From contig DATCDR010000125.1 in assembly GCA_036510575.1 (NCBI GenBank), positions 1-9,682 of the forward strand: a DNA stretch of 9,682 nt, read 5' to 3'. Under the pieces are notes generated by a model that saw only the letters and a program-made list of their open reading frames with translations, was not told where the DNA came from and did not search any database. Positions 1 to 5,352 of the stretch are shown here, one piece after another. Each line of letters opens with the position of its first letter. The first letter of the stretch is position 1. The position numbers and the translations under genes are program-made. This DNA is from DATCDR01 sp036510575. Its GTDB lineage: Bacteria; Actinomycetota; Acidimicrobiia; Acidimicrobiales; Bog-793.

Positions 1-2
1 CT

Positions 3-251
3 CGTGCTGATCGGCTGGACACCGTCAGCTTCGGGGAGCTCTCCGCGTTTTTGGCGGACCTACTTTTTCGGGCCGCCCACGCTGCTCAAGGGTGGGGAAT
101 TTCAGTGATCGAGTCTGGGGAGAGTTCCGTGATCGTTACCATTTGTGTTCGCCCACAAAGTCGTGGCAAGACAAGGCGGCGCCGATGCGAGCACGGGTGG
201 GCCAAGTGCCCACTTGCTGCTCACTCACCTAGGGCTCGGCTGGTTCAATGA
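3..251 (+). CDS. possible 3' end of an upstream gene (partial, doubtful)
   Basis: The frame starting at base 3 is open from the window edge to a TGA at 249-251. Its first 30 or so codons mostly end in G or C and read like an ordinary hydrophobic/acidic protein segment (TVSFGELSAFLADLLFRAAH). The last 35 residues are an Arg-rich, low-quality stretch, as expected of an out-of-frame or non-coding tail. I recognise no family. It could be the end of a real gene whose start lies left of the window, a frameshifted remnant, or a chance open frame in GC-rich DNA. The other two forward frames stop at bases 7-9 and 106-108, and all three reverse frames are blocked within the first 105 bases. Confidence 0.2.
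   Translation, partial: RADRLDTVSFGELSAFLADLLFRAAHAAQGWGISVIESGESSVIVTICVRPQSRGKTRRRRCEHGWAKCPLAAHSPRARLVQ
203..216. repeat. perfect palindrome CAAGTG-CC-CACTTG
   Basis: A 6-base inverted repeat with a 2-base centre. It overlaps a second, mutually exclusive inverted repeat, GTGGGC at 197-202 with GCCCAC at 208-213. The form suits a binding site for a dimeric regulator, but no regulator gene is in the window and the function is unknown. Confidence 0.3.
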
Positions 252-264
252 CGGTGTGCGTCAG

Positions 265-277
265 AGCCGAATCGGCT
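265..277. repeat. perfect palindrome AGCCGA-A-TCGGCT
   Basis: Six-base arms around one central base, in the non-coding stretch upstream of egtB. An operator half-site pair is possible; nothing in the sequence identifies the regulator. Confidence 0.3.
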
Positions 278-291
278 GCCAGCGCGAGGTC

Positions 292-303
292 GGTGTCGAC
301 ACC
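292..303. repeat. perfect 12-base palindrome GGTGTCGACACC
   Basis: A gapless self-complementary dodecamer, 27 bases centre to centre from the palindrome at 265-277, about two and a half helical turns. It could be an operator. Chance is a real alternative in GC-rich DNA. Confidence 0.3.
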
Positions 304-364
304 TACCGGCGGTCTCGGCGACGCGGCATGATCGGCCAGGCGCGAAACTTGCGTGCGTAACGAC

Positions 365-375
365 GCGGTGACCGC
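365..375. repeat. short palindrome GCGGT-G-ACCGC
   Basis: Five-base arms around one base. An imperfect neighbour follows: GCGAGG at 384-389 pairs with CCTCGC at 398-403 across an 8-base loop. These are the inner members of the repeat cluster before egtB. Confidence 0.25.
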
Positions 376-488
376 TCAAAGTTGCGAGGCAGAATTTCCT
401 CGCTGTCGGGCGCGACCACATTCAAAAACCGGCGGTTAGGATTTCTCCACCACGACGTGTGTGGCTTGTTCTGTCTGCGGTGTCGAAC

Positions 489-517
489 GGCACCTCTATC
501 CCTTTGTCAGAGGTGCC
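489..517 (+). promoter_or_regulatory. hairpin sequestering the egtB ribosome binding site
   Basis: GGCACCTCT at 489-497 is perfectly complementary to AGAGGTGCC at 509-517, with an 11-base loop. The right arm contains the only plausible Shine-Dalgarno of egtB (AGAGGTG, 509-515) and ends two bases before the ATG at 520. In RNA the stem would hide the ribosome binding site, so translation of egtB may depend on opening it through temperature, a ligand, a small RNA or upstream translation. The pairing is read directly from the sequence; a regulatory role is inference. It could also be a DNA operator. Confidence 0.5.
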
Positions 518-519
518 AG

Positions 520-1761
520 ATGAACGCAGTCATGGATCAGTTAGCTGAGCGCTTTTCAGGGGTTCGGTCCTTGACCGAGGTCCTCGCAGGCCCGCTCTCC
601 GCAGAAGACCAGGCCGCGCAGTCGATGCCGGACGCCAGCCCGACGAAGTGGCACCAAGCACATACGACCTGGTTCTTCGAGACGTTCATCCTGGGTCCGA
701 ACTTGCCGGGATATGAGCCATTCCACCCGGCGTTTGGCTATTTGTTCAACTCGTACTACGAAGCGGTCGGAGCCCGACATCCTCGGCCGATCCGCGGGCT
801 ACTCACCCGACCTTCGCTCGAGGAGGTTCGCGGTTATCGCGCCCACGTCGACGCCTCGATGCAGCGCCTACTTGGTGGCCACATCGACGAGTCGACTTCA
901 TTGCTCATCGAGCTCGGGTTGCACCATGAGCAGCAACATCAAGAGCTGTTGCTGATGGACATCAAGCATCTGTTCTCCTGTAATCCCCTCCGGCCTGCAT
1001 ATCGGCCACGTCGCGATGAGGCCGCGAGCAGGTTTCGTCCGATCTCCTGGAAAGAGTTCCAAGGGGGCGTGGTCGAGATCGGCCATCAGGGTGTGGGCTT
1101 CGCGTTCGACAACGAATCTCCTCGGCATCACGCCTACCTCGAGCCATATGCGCTCGCGGATCGGCCGGTGACGTGTGGCGAATGGCTCGAGTTCATCGCT
1201 GACGGTGGCTACGCGCGGGCGGAGTTCTGGCTGTCGGAAGGCTGGAACACCGTGGCGGCGGAGCGCTGGCAGGCCCCGCTCTACTGGTCGATGGGCGATG
1301 ACGGCTGGGAGATCTTTACCCTCGCTGGACCTCGTCAGGTCGACCCGAATGAGCCGGTCTGCCACGTCAGCCTCTTCGAGGCGGACGCGTTCGCCAGATG
1401 GGCCGGTGCGCGCCTTCCGTCTGAGACCGAATGGGAGTCAGCAGCCGCAGGAGTCCCAGCAGTTGGTCAGCTGCTCGATCTCGACAGCCTGCACCCTCGA
1501 TCGGTCAACGACCCAGACTCCGCCGGGCTCTTCGGTGACGTCTGGGAGTGGACGTCGTCGGCGTATCAGCCGTACCCCGGTTTCGCCACCGCACCTGGAG
1601 CGGTCGGGGAGTACAACGGCAAGTTCATGGTCAACCAATACGTGCTGCGCGGCGGTTGTTGTGTCACGCCGGCCGATCACGTGAGGGCCACATATCGGAA
1701 CTTCTTCCCTGCTGCTTCGCGCTGGGCGTTTTCCGGTGTTCGCCTCGCGAAAGACCTATAA
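520..1761 (+). CDS. egtB: EgtB, ergothioneine sulfoxide synthase (non-haem iron)
   Basis: EgtB uses O2 and non-haem iron to join a cysteine-type thiol to trimethylhistidine (hercynine), giving the sulfoxide precursor of ergothioneine in the cytoplasm. The 413-residue protein has an N-terminal DinB-like domain (about 5-155) and a C-terminal FGE/sulfatase-modifying domain (about 180-413). The iron triad is visible as H48 (in WHQAHTTWFFE) and H136/H140 (in HHEQQHQE). C-terminal signatures are GDVWEWTSS (339-347), LRGGC (376-380) and RNFFPAASRWAFSGVRLA (393-410). A Tyr pair, Y79-Y80 in FNSYYEAVG, matches my recollection of the active-site tyrosines of the cysteine-using EgtB type. I chose ATG 520 for its AGAGGTG ribosome site. 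An upstream in-frame TTG at 382 would add 46 unrelated residues, and ATG 532 has no ribosome site. egtD follows 21 bases downstream, so the two form an operon. Confidence 0.95.
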   Translation: MNAVMDQLAERFSGVRSLTEVLAGPLSAEDQAAQSMPDASPTKWHQAHTTWFFETFILGPNLPGYEPFHPAFGYLFNSYYEAVGARHPRPIRGLLTRPSLEEVRGYRAHVDASMQRLLGGHIDESTSLLIELGLHHEQQHQELLLMDIKHLFSCNPLRPAYRPRRDEAASRFRPISWKEFQGGVVEIGHQGVGFAFDNESPRHHAYLEPYALADRPVTCGEWLEFIADGGYARAEFWLSEGWNTVAAERWQAPLYWSMGDDGWEIFTLAGPRQVDPNEPVCHVSLFEADAFARWAGARLPSETEWESAAAGVPAVGQLLDLDSLHPRSVNDPDSAGLFGDVWEWTSSAYQPYPGFATAPGAVGEYNGKFMVNQYVLRGGCCVTPADHVRATYRNFFPAASRWAFSGVRLAKDL

Positions 1762-1782
1762 AAAATCTCTATGGGGGACTCG

Positions 1783-2748
1783 ATGGTCGAAGTACACGCA
1801 CATATCGCCGAGGGCGCACGGCGTGACGCACTTATGCGTGACGTTCGGATCGGACTCACCGCGGCAGCGAAGTCGATTCCGCCGACGTGGTTCTACGACG
1901 AGGTCGGAAGTGAGCTCTTTGAGGACATCACCAGGGTGCCCGAGTACTACCCGACGCGCGCCGAACGATCGATACTGCTCGAGCGAGCAGATGAGATCGT
2001 CCAGATCTCCAAAGCCGACACGCTCGTCGAGCTCGGGTCCGGCAGCTCTGAGAAGACCAAGGTGCTACTTGACGCAATGGTGCGCGCCGACTCCTTGGCG
2101 CGCGTCGTTCCCTTCGACGTCAGTGAGACCATGTTGGTCGGAGCTGCCGAGGAGCTGAACGCCGCGTATGGCGTGCCGGTCCTCGCCGTCGTCGGAGATT
2201 TTCGCGAGCACCTCGACAAGATCCCGACCGAGGGTCGCCGCCTGGTCATATTTCTCGGTGGAACCATCGGCAACCTCGCACCGGGCGAACGAGCCCGGTT
2301 CCTCCTCGATCTTCGAGCGACGATGGACAGTGACGACTGGCTGCTGATCGGCACGGACCTCGAAAAGGACGTGGATCGTCTCGTTGCCGCCTATGACGAC
2401 GCGGCCGGTGTGACCGCAGCATTCAATCGAAACGTGCTTTCGGTGCTGAACAACGAACTCGGGGCCGACTTTGATCCGGAGTGCTTCGATCACGTCGCGC
2501 TCTGGAACGACGAGGATCGGCGAATCGAGATGCGCTTGCGGGCGACGTGCGACCAGACAGTTGAGATTGCCGACCTCGATCTTCGGATCGAATTCATCGA
2601 GGGTGAGGAGATTCTCACCGAGATCTCTTCCAAGTTCACAAAAGAGCGTGTGACTGAGGAACTGGCGGCAGCGAACTTCCTCGTCGGTGGTTCTTGGACC
2701 GACGCCCCGGGCGACTTCTTGGTGACGCTCGCCCACCCTGGAAGCTAG
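1783..2748 (+). CDS. egtD: EgtD, histidine N-alpha-methyltransferase
   Basis: EgtD transfers three methyl groups from SAM to the alpha-amino group of histidine, making hercynine for EgtB. From ATG 1783 the protein has 321 residues, my recollection of the length of mycobacterial EgtD, and it matches the family end to end. Histidine-pocket residues are present: Y38 (WFYDE), Y55 in EYYPTR, N164 in GTIGNL, and E280/S282 in LTEISSKF, equivalent to Y39, Y56, N166, E282 and S284 of the mycobacterial enzyme as I remember it. The SAM loop ELGSGSSEKT is at 83-92, and AYDDAAGVTAAFNRNVL at 203-219 is a family signature. ATG 1783 has GGGGG at 1773-1777 as ribosome site. An in-frame ATG at 1771 (325 residues) is possible but its ribosome site is poor. 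No egtA, egtC or egtE is in the window. Confidence 0.95.
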   Translation: MVEVHAHIAEGARRDALMRDVRIGLTAAAKSIPPTWFYDEVGSELFEDITRVPEYYPTRAERSILLERADEIVQISKADTLVELGSGSSEKTKVLLDAMVRADSLARVVPFDVSETMLVGAAEELNAAYGVPVLAVVGDFREHLDKIPTEGRRLVIFLGGTIGNLAPGERARFLLDLRATMDSDDWLLIGTDLEKDVDRLVAAYDDAAGVTAAFNRNVLSVLNNELGADFDPECFDHVALWNDEDRRIEMRLRATCDQTVEIADLDLRIEFIEGEEILTEISSKFTKERVTEELAAANFLVGGSWTDAPGDFLVTLAHPGS

Positions 2749-2758
2749 GGGCGAGAAG

Positions 2759-3172
2759 CTACGACTCGGTTGTCGCTTCGCTCGGCGAAGCGCCGCTAGC
2801 TAGGTCGACGACCCGGCATGGGATCTCGGCGTTCTCGTCAATCCAGTAGCTCGCGCAAACTCGGTGGTAGCCGTCGGCGATGGTGAGCGCGAAGCCATGC
2901 CGGATGTTTCCTCGAACGAGTAGGACTGGCGAGAGCATCTCGCCGCTCCGTATCTTCGCGAGGTCGCTCGCGACGTGGGCGTTGGTCTTCTTCAACAGGT
3001 TGAGCCGGCTCGCGCGAAGCAGGTCCTTCGCCTGGTGCCGAACGGTTGGTGCGCTCCGGAGGGTGTTGACGAGCGTCGTCGCGGCGAGTTGGGGCATCAA
3101 CAGGCTGAGGTAGTTGACGGCGGCCGGGAAGTCGTGCTGCTGCGGTTCGGTTTGCCAGTGCTCTTGTGGCAT
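2759..3172 (-). CDS. conserved hypothetical protein, ParB/sulfiredoxin-like fold
   Basis: A 137-residue soluble protein. I recognise it as a conserved uncharacterised family by three blocks: the AAVNYLSLL region near residues 15-25; NAHVASDLAKIRSGEMLSPV at about 67-86; and LTIADGYHRVCASYWIDENA at about 98-117, followed by EIPCRVV. The last block, a hydrophobic strand then DGYHR and a helix, resembles the DGxHR pocket of ParB and sulfiredoxin-like domains that bind nucleotides. That similarity is inference and no function is established. ATG 3172 was chosen because the conserved region begins just after it and AGAGGA lies nine bases upstream. A longer in-frame extension to 3418 reads as a low-complexity Arg/Pro/Gly-rich shadow. 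The gene ends 10 bases from egtD, tail to tail, and its last 12 residues are Ser/Thr-rich. Confidence 0.7.
   Translation of the reverse strand: MPQEHWQTEPQQHDFPAAVNYLSLLMPQLAATTLVNTLRSAPTVRHQAKDLLRASRLNLLKKTNAHVASDLAKIRSGEMLSPVLLVRGNIRHGFALTIADGYHRVCASYWIDENAEIPCRVVDLASGASPSEATTES
2774..2792. terminator. GC-rich hairpin after egtD (terminator-like)
   Basis: CGCTTCGC (2774-2781) and GCGAAGCG (2785-2792) form a perfect 8-bp stem with a TCG loop, 26 bases after the egtD stop. It lies inside the last codons of the convergent minus-strand gene and lacks a U-tract on either strand. It could end egtBD transcription in the U-tract-less manner proposed for some actinobacteria, or it may only be a coding-sequence coincidence. 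Confidence 0.35.
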
Positions 3173-3474
3173 CGGGTGCAGTCCTCTTTGCGGCTCCAGG
3201 TGTGCATCGAGCCTACGTCTCGGACCGGCGCTAACGAAAGCTCTGGTGAGCGCGATTTGGTGCACTTTCGTGCGATACTGACCTCGAAGCCGCGAAGTCG
3301 GCTCAATCCCGGACGGCCCGGGCGAACCGCGTTCGTCGTCGTGCCCTGGGTTCCAATAGCTCAAGTCTCGTCGGTCTCTCCCTGCTGCGCCCGGACCCGC
3401 GCTTACCGGGATTGACACCGCTTTTTTGCGCGGTGGACGCGCGCGCTTCTACGTATCTCATCTGAAAGGCGATC
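3173..3474. promoter_or_regulatory. divergent spacer between the ParB-like gene and the desaturase
   Basis: This 302-base stretch has no convincing gene and must carry both divergent promoters. On the minus strand, TAGGCT (plus positions 3210-3215) fits a TANNNT -10 and would give a leader of about 30 bases including the AGAGGA ribosome site. On the plus strand a perfect TTGACA sits at 3412-3417, but nothing like a -10 lies 16-18 bases beyond it, so I do not call it a promoter. Small inverted repeats occur at 3308-3322 (CCCGG/CCGGG) and 3288-3303 (AGCCG/CGGCT). None is strong. Confidence 0.3.
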
Positions 3475-4533
3475 ATGTCGACTGACGTCGCGTCCAGCCC
3501 TGGTGCCGACAGCCAAACCCTCGCGGAATACCCCTCGCGCGATGAGGTGCAACCTTCAGCTCGGTTGCTCTCCGGCCTCGAGCCGGCGCTCGCGCCCGCG
3601 CCGAGCCTGCCTGGTCAGTTATTTACCGCGCTGATCGTCTTCGGCCCGATCGCCGGCATCGTGCTCGCCACTGTCGCGCTCGTCCGCACTGGAAGCGTGA
3701 GCATTCTCGATCTCGTACTGCTCGTGGTGTTCTACGCGCTGAGCGGACACGGACTTACTGTCGGCTACCACCGGATGCTCACCCACCGGTCCTTCAAGGC
3801 TGCTCGTTGGGTCAAGATCACCTTGGTGCTCTGCGGTTCGTTCGGCTTTGAGGGCAGCGTGAACGGTTGGGTTGCCAACCACCGGCGTCACCACGCCTTC
3901 ACCGACCGTATCGGCGACCCGCACTCGCCGTATGCCTACGACGAAAAGCCGATGGGGCTCGTGATCGGCGCCCTTCACGCACACGTCGGATGGCTGTTCC
4001 AGGGCCAGGCTACCGATGAGGAGCGCTGGGCACCCGATCTTCTCGCCGACCACGATCTCGTTGTAATCAGCAATCTCTTCCCGCTCTGGTGCGTGTTGTC
4101 CCTGGCGTTGCCGACCTTTATCGGTTGGTGTTTCACCGGGACGCTTTCCGGCGCGGTCGGTGGGCTTATCTGGGGCGGCCTCGTTCGTATGTTCTTGCTG
4201 CACCACAGCACCTTCGCGGTGAACTCGGTCTGTCATATCTGGGGCAAGCGGCCCTTCACCACGACCGCTTCGGATCGCTCGACGAACTTCGCGCCGCTCT
4301 TTTTGCTCTCGATGGGCGAGAACTGGCACAACCTGCACCACTCCGCGCCCACGCTCGCGCGCTTTGGCGTCGACCGTGGGCAGGTGGATTCGTCCGCCCG
4401 GCTGATCTGGCTTCTGGAGCGATTCGGAGCAGCTTGGGATGTGCGCTGGCCCGAGGAGAAGCGACTCTCGCAGCGGCGCCGCGTTCTTGGGTTGTCAGCG
4501 GCCGAGACTTCGGTAGGGGCCTCCGCGGGCTGA
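3475..4533 (+). CDS. membrane acyl-CoA/acyl-lipid desaturase (delta-9 type)
   Basis: A 352-residue di-iron membrane desaturase that would introduce a double bond into a fatty acyl chain using O2 and an electron carrier, adjusting membrane fluidity. The three His boxes are intact: HRMLTH (99-104), HRRHH (136-140) and HNLHH (285-289), the last in the GENWHNLHHSAP context. Further conserved His are H243, H244 and H254 in LLHHSTFAVNSVCHIWG. Hydrophobic membrane segments lie at about 48-70, 75-92, 112-125 and in pairs at about 193-218 and 222-240. The first 45 residues are a polar, Pro/Ala-rich cytoplasmic tail. The start is secure: GAAAGG at 3464-3469, five bases before the ATG. No dedicated reductase or ferredoxin is beside it. 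The substrate position (delta-9) is inferred from the SCD-like box pattern. Confidence 0.9.
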   Translation: MSTDVASSPGADSQTLAEYPSRDEVQPSARLLSGLEPALAPAPSLPGQLFTALIVFGPIAGIVLATVALVRTGSVSILDLVLLVVFYALSGHGLTVGYHRMLTHRSFKAARWVKITLVLCGSFGFEGSVNGWVANHRRHHAFTDRIGDPHSPYAYDEKPMGLVIGALHAHVGWLFQGQATDEERWAPDLLADHDLVVISNLFPLWCVLSLALPTFIGWCFTGTLSGAVGGLIWGGLVRMFLLHHSTFAVNSVCHIWGKRPFTTTASDRSTNFAPLFLLSMGENWHNLHHSAPTLARFGVDRGQVDSSARLIWLLERFGAAWDVRWPEEKRLSQRRRVLGLSAAETSVGASAG

Positions 4534-4547
4534 CACGCCGCGTACAA

Positions 4548-4563
4548 CGGCCGCAAATGGCCG
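4548..4563 (+). terminator. weak hairpin after the desaturase gene
   Basis: CGGCC (4548-4552) pairs with GGCCG (4559-4563) around a 6-base loop, 15 bases after the desaturase stop. There is no U-tract. The stem is short and could be chance in GC-rich DNA. Confidence 0.2.
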
Positions 4564-4588
4564 GTCTCGCGTTTCCAGAGTCCTCTAG

Positions 4589-4631
4589 CGCTCACTAGGG
4601 TGGTGAGATGAAAGCGACGCGCTAGTGAGCG
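4589..4631 (+). promoter_or_regulatory. hairpin enclosing the phoU start, with leader ORF in the loop
   Basis: CGCTCACTAG (4589-4598) and CTAGTGAGCG (4622-4631) form a perfect 10-bp inverted repeat. The GTG start of phoU (4625-4627) is inside the right arm. The 23-base loop holds a GGTGGTGAG ribosome site and the ATG (4608) of a five-codon ORF whose TAG shares its G with the GTG. The layout suggests that a ribosome on the leader opens the stem and re-initiates at phoU. Pairing and overlap are seen directly; the mechanism is inference. Confidence 0.5.
4608..4625 (+). CDS. five-codon leader ORF (MKATR) before phoU
   Basis: ATG AAA GCG ACG CGC TAG, preceded by a purine-rich GGTGGTGAG, a far better ribosome site than anything before the phoU GTG. 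Its stop overlaps the phoU start (TAGTG), a classic coupling geometry. Alternatively it is the true beginning of PhoU cut off by a one-base error or mutation, because PhoU proteins usually begin M(R/K) with a few residues before the E-L-x-x-L helix. Confidence 0.4.
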   Translation: MKATR

Positions 4632-5233
4632 AGCTTGACAAGCGGATCCCGCAGCTGTTTGCGCTGGTGACCGAGGCGCTTGCGGGCGCGACCGAGGCGT
4701 TGCTCGGTGGTGAGACCCGCGTCGGTAGGGCAGTCGTGGACGCTGATCACAAGATCGACGAGATCACGAGCGAGCTCGAGCGTGCCGTTTGGGACGAGAT
4801 CGACGCCAGCCCGGTATCTGGGGCTCCGCTTCGCCACTTGGTCGGACTGCTGTTGATTCTTCCAGAGCTCGAACGGAGTGCCGATCTCGCTGAGCACATC
4901 GCACAGCGAGCAGTCAACAACCTCGGAGCTTCGATGAGCCCGACGAGTCGCGGCATCGTCCAGCAGATGTCCGACGTCGCCCTGCAGATGTGGAGCGTTG
5001 CCGCCGACTCCTTTACCGAGGGGATCTCGAGAGCCGAGGAACTCGCCCTCGCAGACGACGAAATAGACGAGCTACGCGATCGGCTGATCGAGGAGAGCAA
5101 GCGCGACTCGATGGCCAACGAGACTGCGAGCCAGGTGGCGATGCTTGCCCGCTTCTACGAGCGACTGGGCGACCACGCCGTCAACCTCGGCAGAAGGATT
5201 GCCTCGATCCCGAGCCTCCGGCTCTCGCTCTAG
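4625..5233 (+). CDS. phoU: PhoU-like phosphate signalling/transport regulator
   Basis: PhoU couples the PstSCAB phosphate transporter to the PhoR-type sensor kinase and restrains phosphate uptake and Pho signalling at the inner face of the membrane. This 202-residue all-helical protein has the two tandem PhoU repeats (about 1-100 and 105-202), each with the metal-binding ExxxD motif: E83-D87 in LERSADLAEHIAQRAVN and E179-D183 in YERLGDHAVNLGRRIA. The length is slightly short of the family norm (about 210-240), mostly at the N-terminus. The GTG start has no Shine-Dalgarno of its own. No pst or phoBR gene is nearby, so it is an orphan here. A COG1392-type variant is less likely because both repeats and motifs are canonical. 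Confidence 0.85.
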   Translation: MSELDKRIPQLFALVTEALAGATEALLGGETRVGRAVVDADHKIDEITSELERAVWDEIDASPVSGAPLRHLVGLLLILPELERSADLAEHIAQRAVNNLGASMSPTSRGIVQQMSDVALQMWSVAADSFTEGISRAEELALADDEIDELRDRLIEESKRDSMANETASQVAMLARFYERLGDHAVNLGRRIASIPSLRLSL

Positions 5234-5245
5234 AACCGAGCGCGA

Positions 5246-5265
5246 CTGCGACCGAGAGGTCGCGG
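5246..5265 (+). terminator. GAGA-loop hairpin just after phoU
   Basis: GCGACC (5248-5253) and GGTCGC (5258-5263) enclose a GAGA tetraloop, extended by a wobble and a C-G pair, 12 bases after the phoU stop. There is no U-tract, so termination here is only plausible. Confidence 0.35.
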
Positions 5266-5292
5266 CTGCTCGCTTCGGCTTACATAATCTGG

Positions 5293-5349
5293 CGCGAACG
5301 GGCCGACACCACGCAAAACGGCGTGCTGGCGTGATGTCGGCTCGTCGCG
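5293..5349. terminator. long imperfect hairpin between convergent phoU and metE-like genes
   Basis: The arms 5293-5314 and 5329-5349 pair over about 20 positions (CGCG, a bulged A, ACG, a G-U wobble, GCCGACA with TGTCGGC, one mismatch, CACGC with GCGTG) around a 14-base loop. The loop contains a second GCGTG (5321-5325) that can compete for the same CACGC. It ends three bases before the stop of the minus-strand gene, so it would fold in both convergent transcripts. A bidirectional terminator is the simplest reading; neither side has a U-tract. Confidence 0.45.
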
Positions 5350-5352
5350 TAG

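Larger units (their letters stand above)
252..519. other. upstream region of egtB without a gene
   Basis: I see no convincing coding frame here. The region, with the bases just left of it, carries short inverted repeats: 203-216, 265-277, 292-303, 365-375, 384-403 and the hairpin at 489-517 described separately. A TAGGAT at 437-442 fits an actinobacterial -10 (TANNNT) and would give a leader of about 70 bases before egtB, but no matching -35 stands 16-18 bases upstream, so I do not list it as a promoter. The region is long for an upstream spacer in this gene-dense window, which is why I read it as mainly regulatory leader and promoter DNA. Confidence 0.4.

Noticed and set aside
145..360. Open frame of 71 codons upstream of egtB
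   Set aside because: Arg-rich, no recognisable family, no ribosome site, and it overlaps several palindromes; it looks like chance openness in GC-rich DNA.
382..519. N-terminal extension of EgtB by 46 residues, Cys-rich and zinc-ribbon-like
   Set aside because: It needs a TTG start without a ribosome site, has no counterpart in EgtB proteins, and crosses the repeats and ribosome site before ATG 520.
2065..2736. 223-codon minus-strand frame antisense to egtD
   Set aside because: It is fully covered by the confidently identified egtD; its composition is that of an antisense shadow.
3412..3417. Perfect TTGACA as -35 box of the desaturase promoter
   Set aside because: No -10-like hexamer lies 16-18 bases downstream; that stretch is GC-rich (GGTGGACGC).
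3173..3418. N-terminal extension of the ParB-like protein
   Set aside because: Low-complexity Pro/Gly/Arg sequence before the conserved region; AGAGGA supports the ATG at 3172.
3619..4341. 240-codon minus-strand frame antisense to the desaturase
   Set aside because: Charged, repetitive composition, complementary to a gene with three intact His boxes.
5281..5352. tRNA or small RNA gene suggested by the paired structure
   Set aside because: No cloverleaf, no TTCGA-type T-loop and no anticodon arm; a single long stem between convergent genes fits a terminator better.
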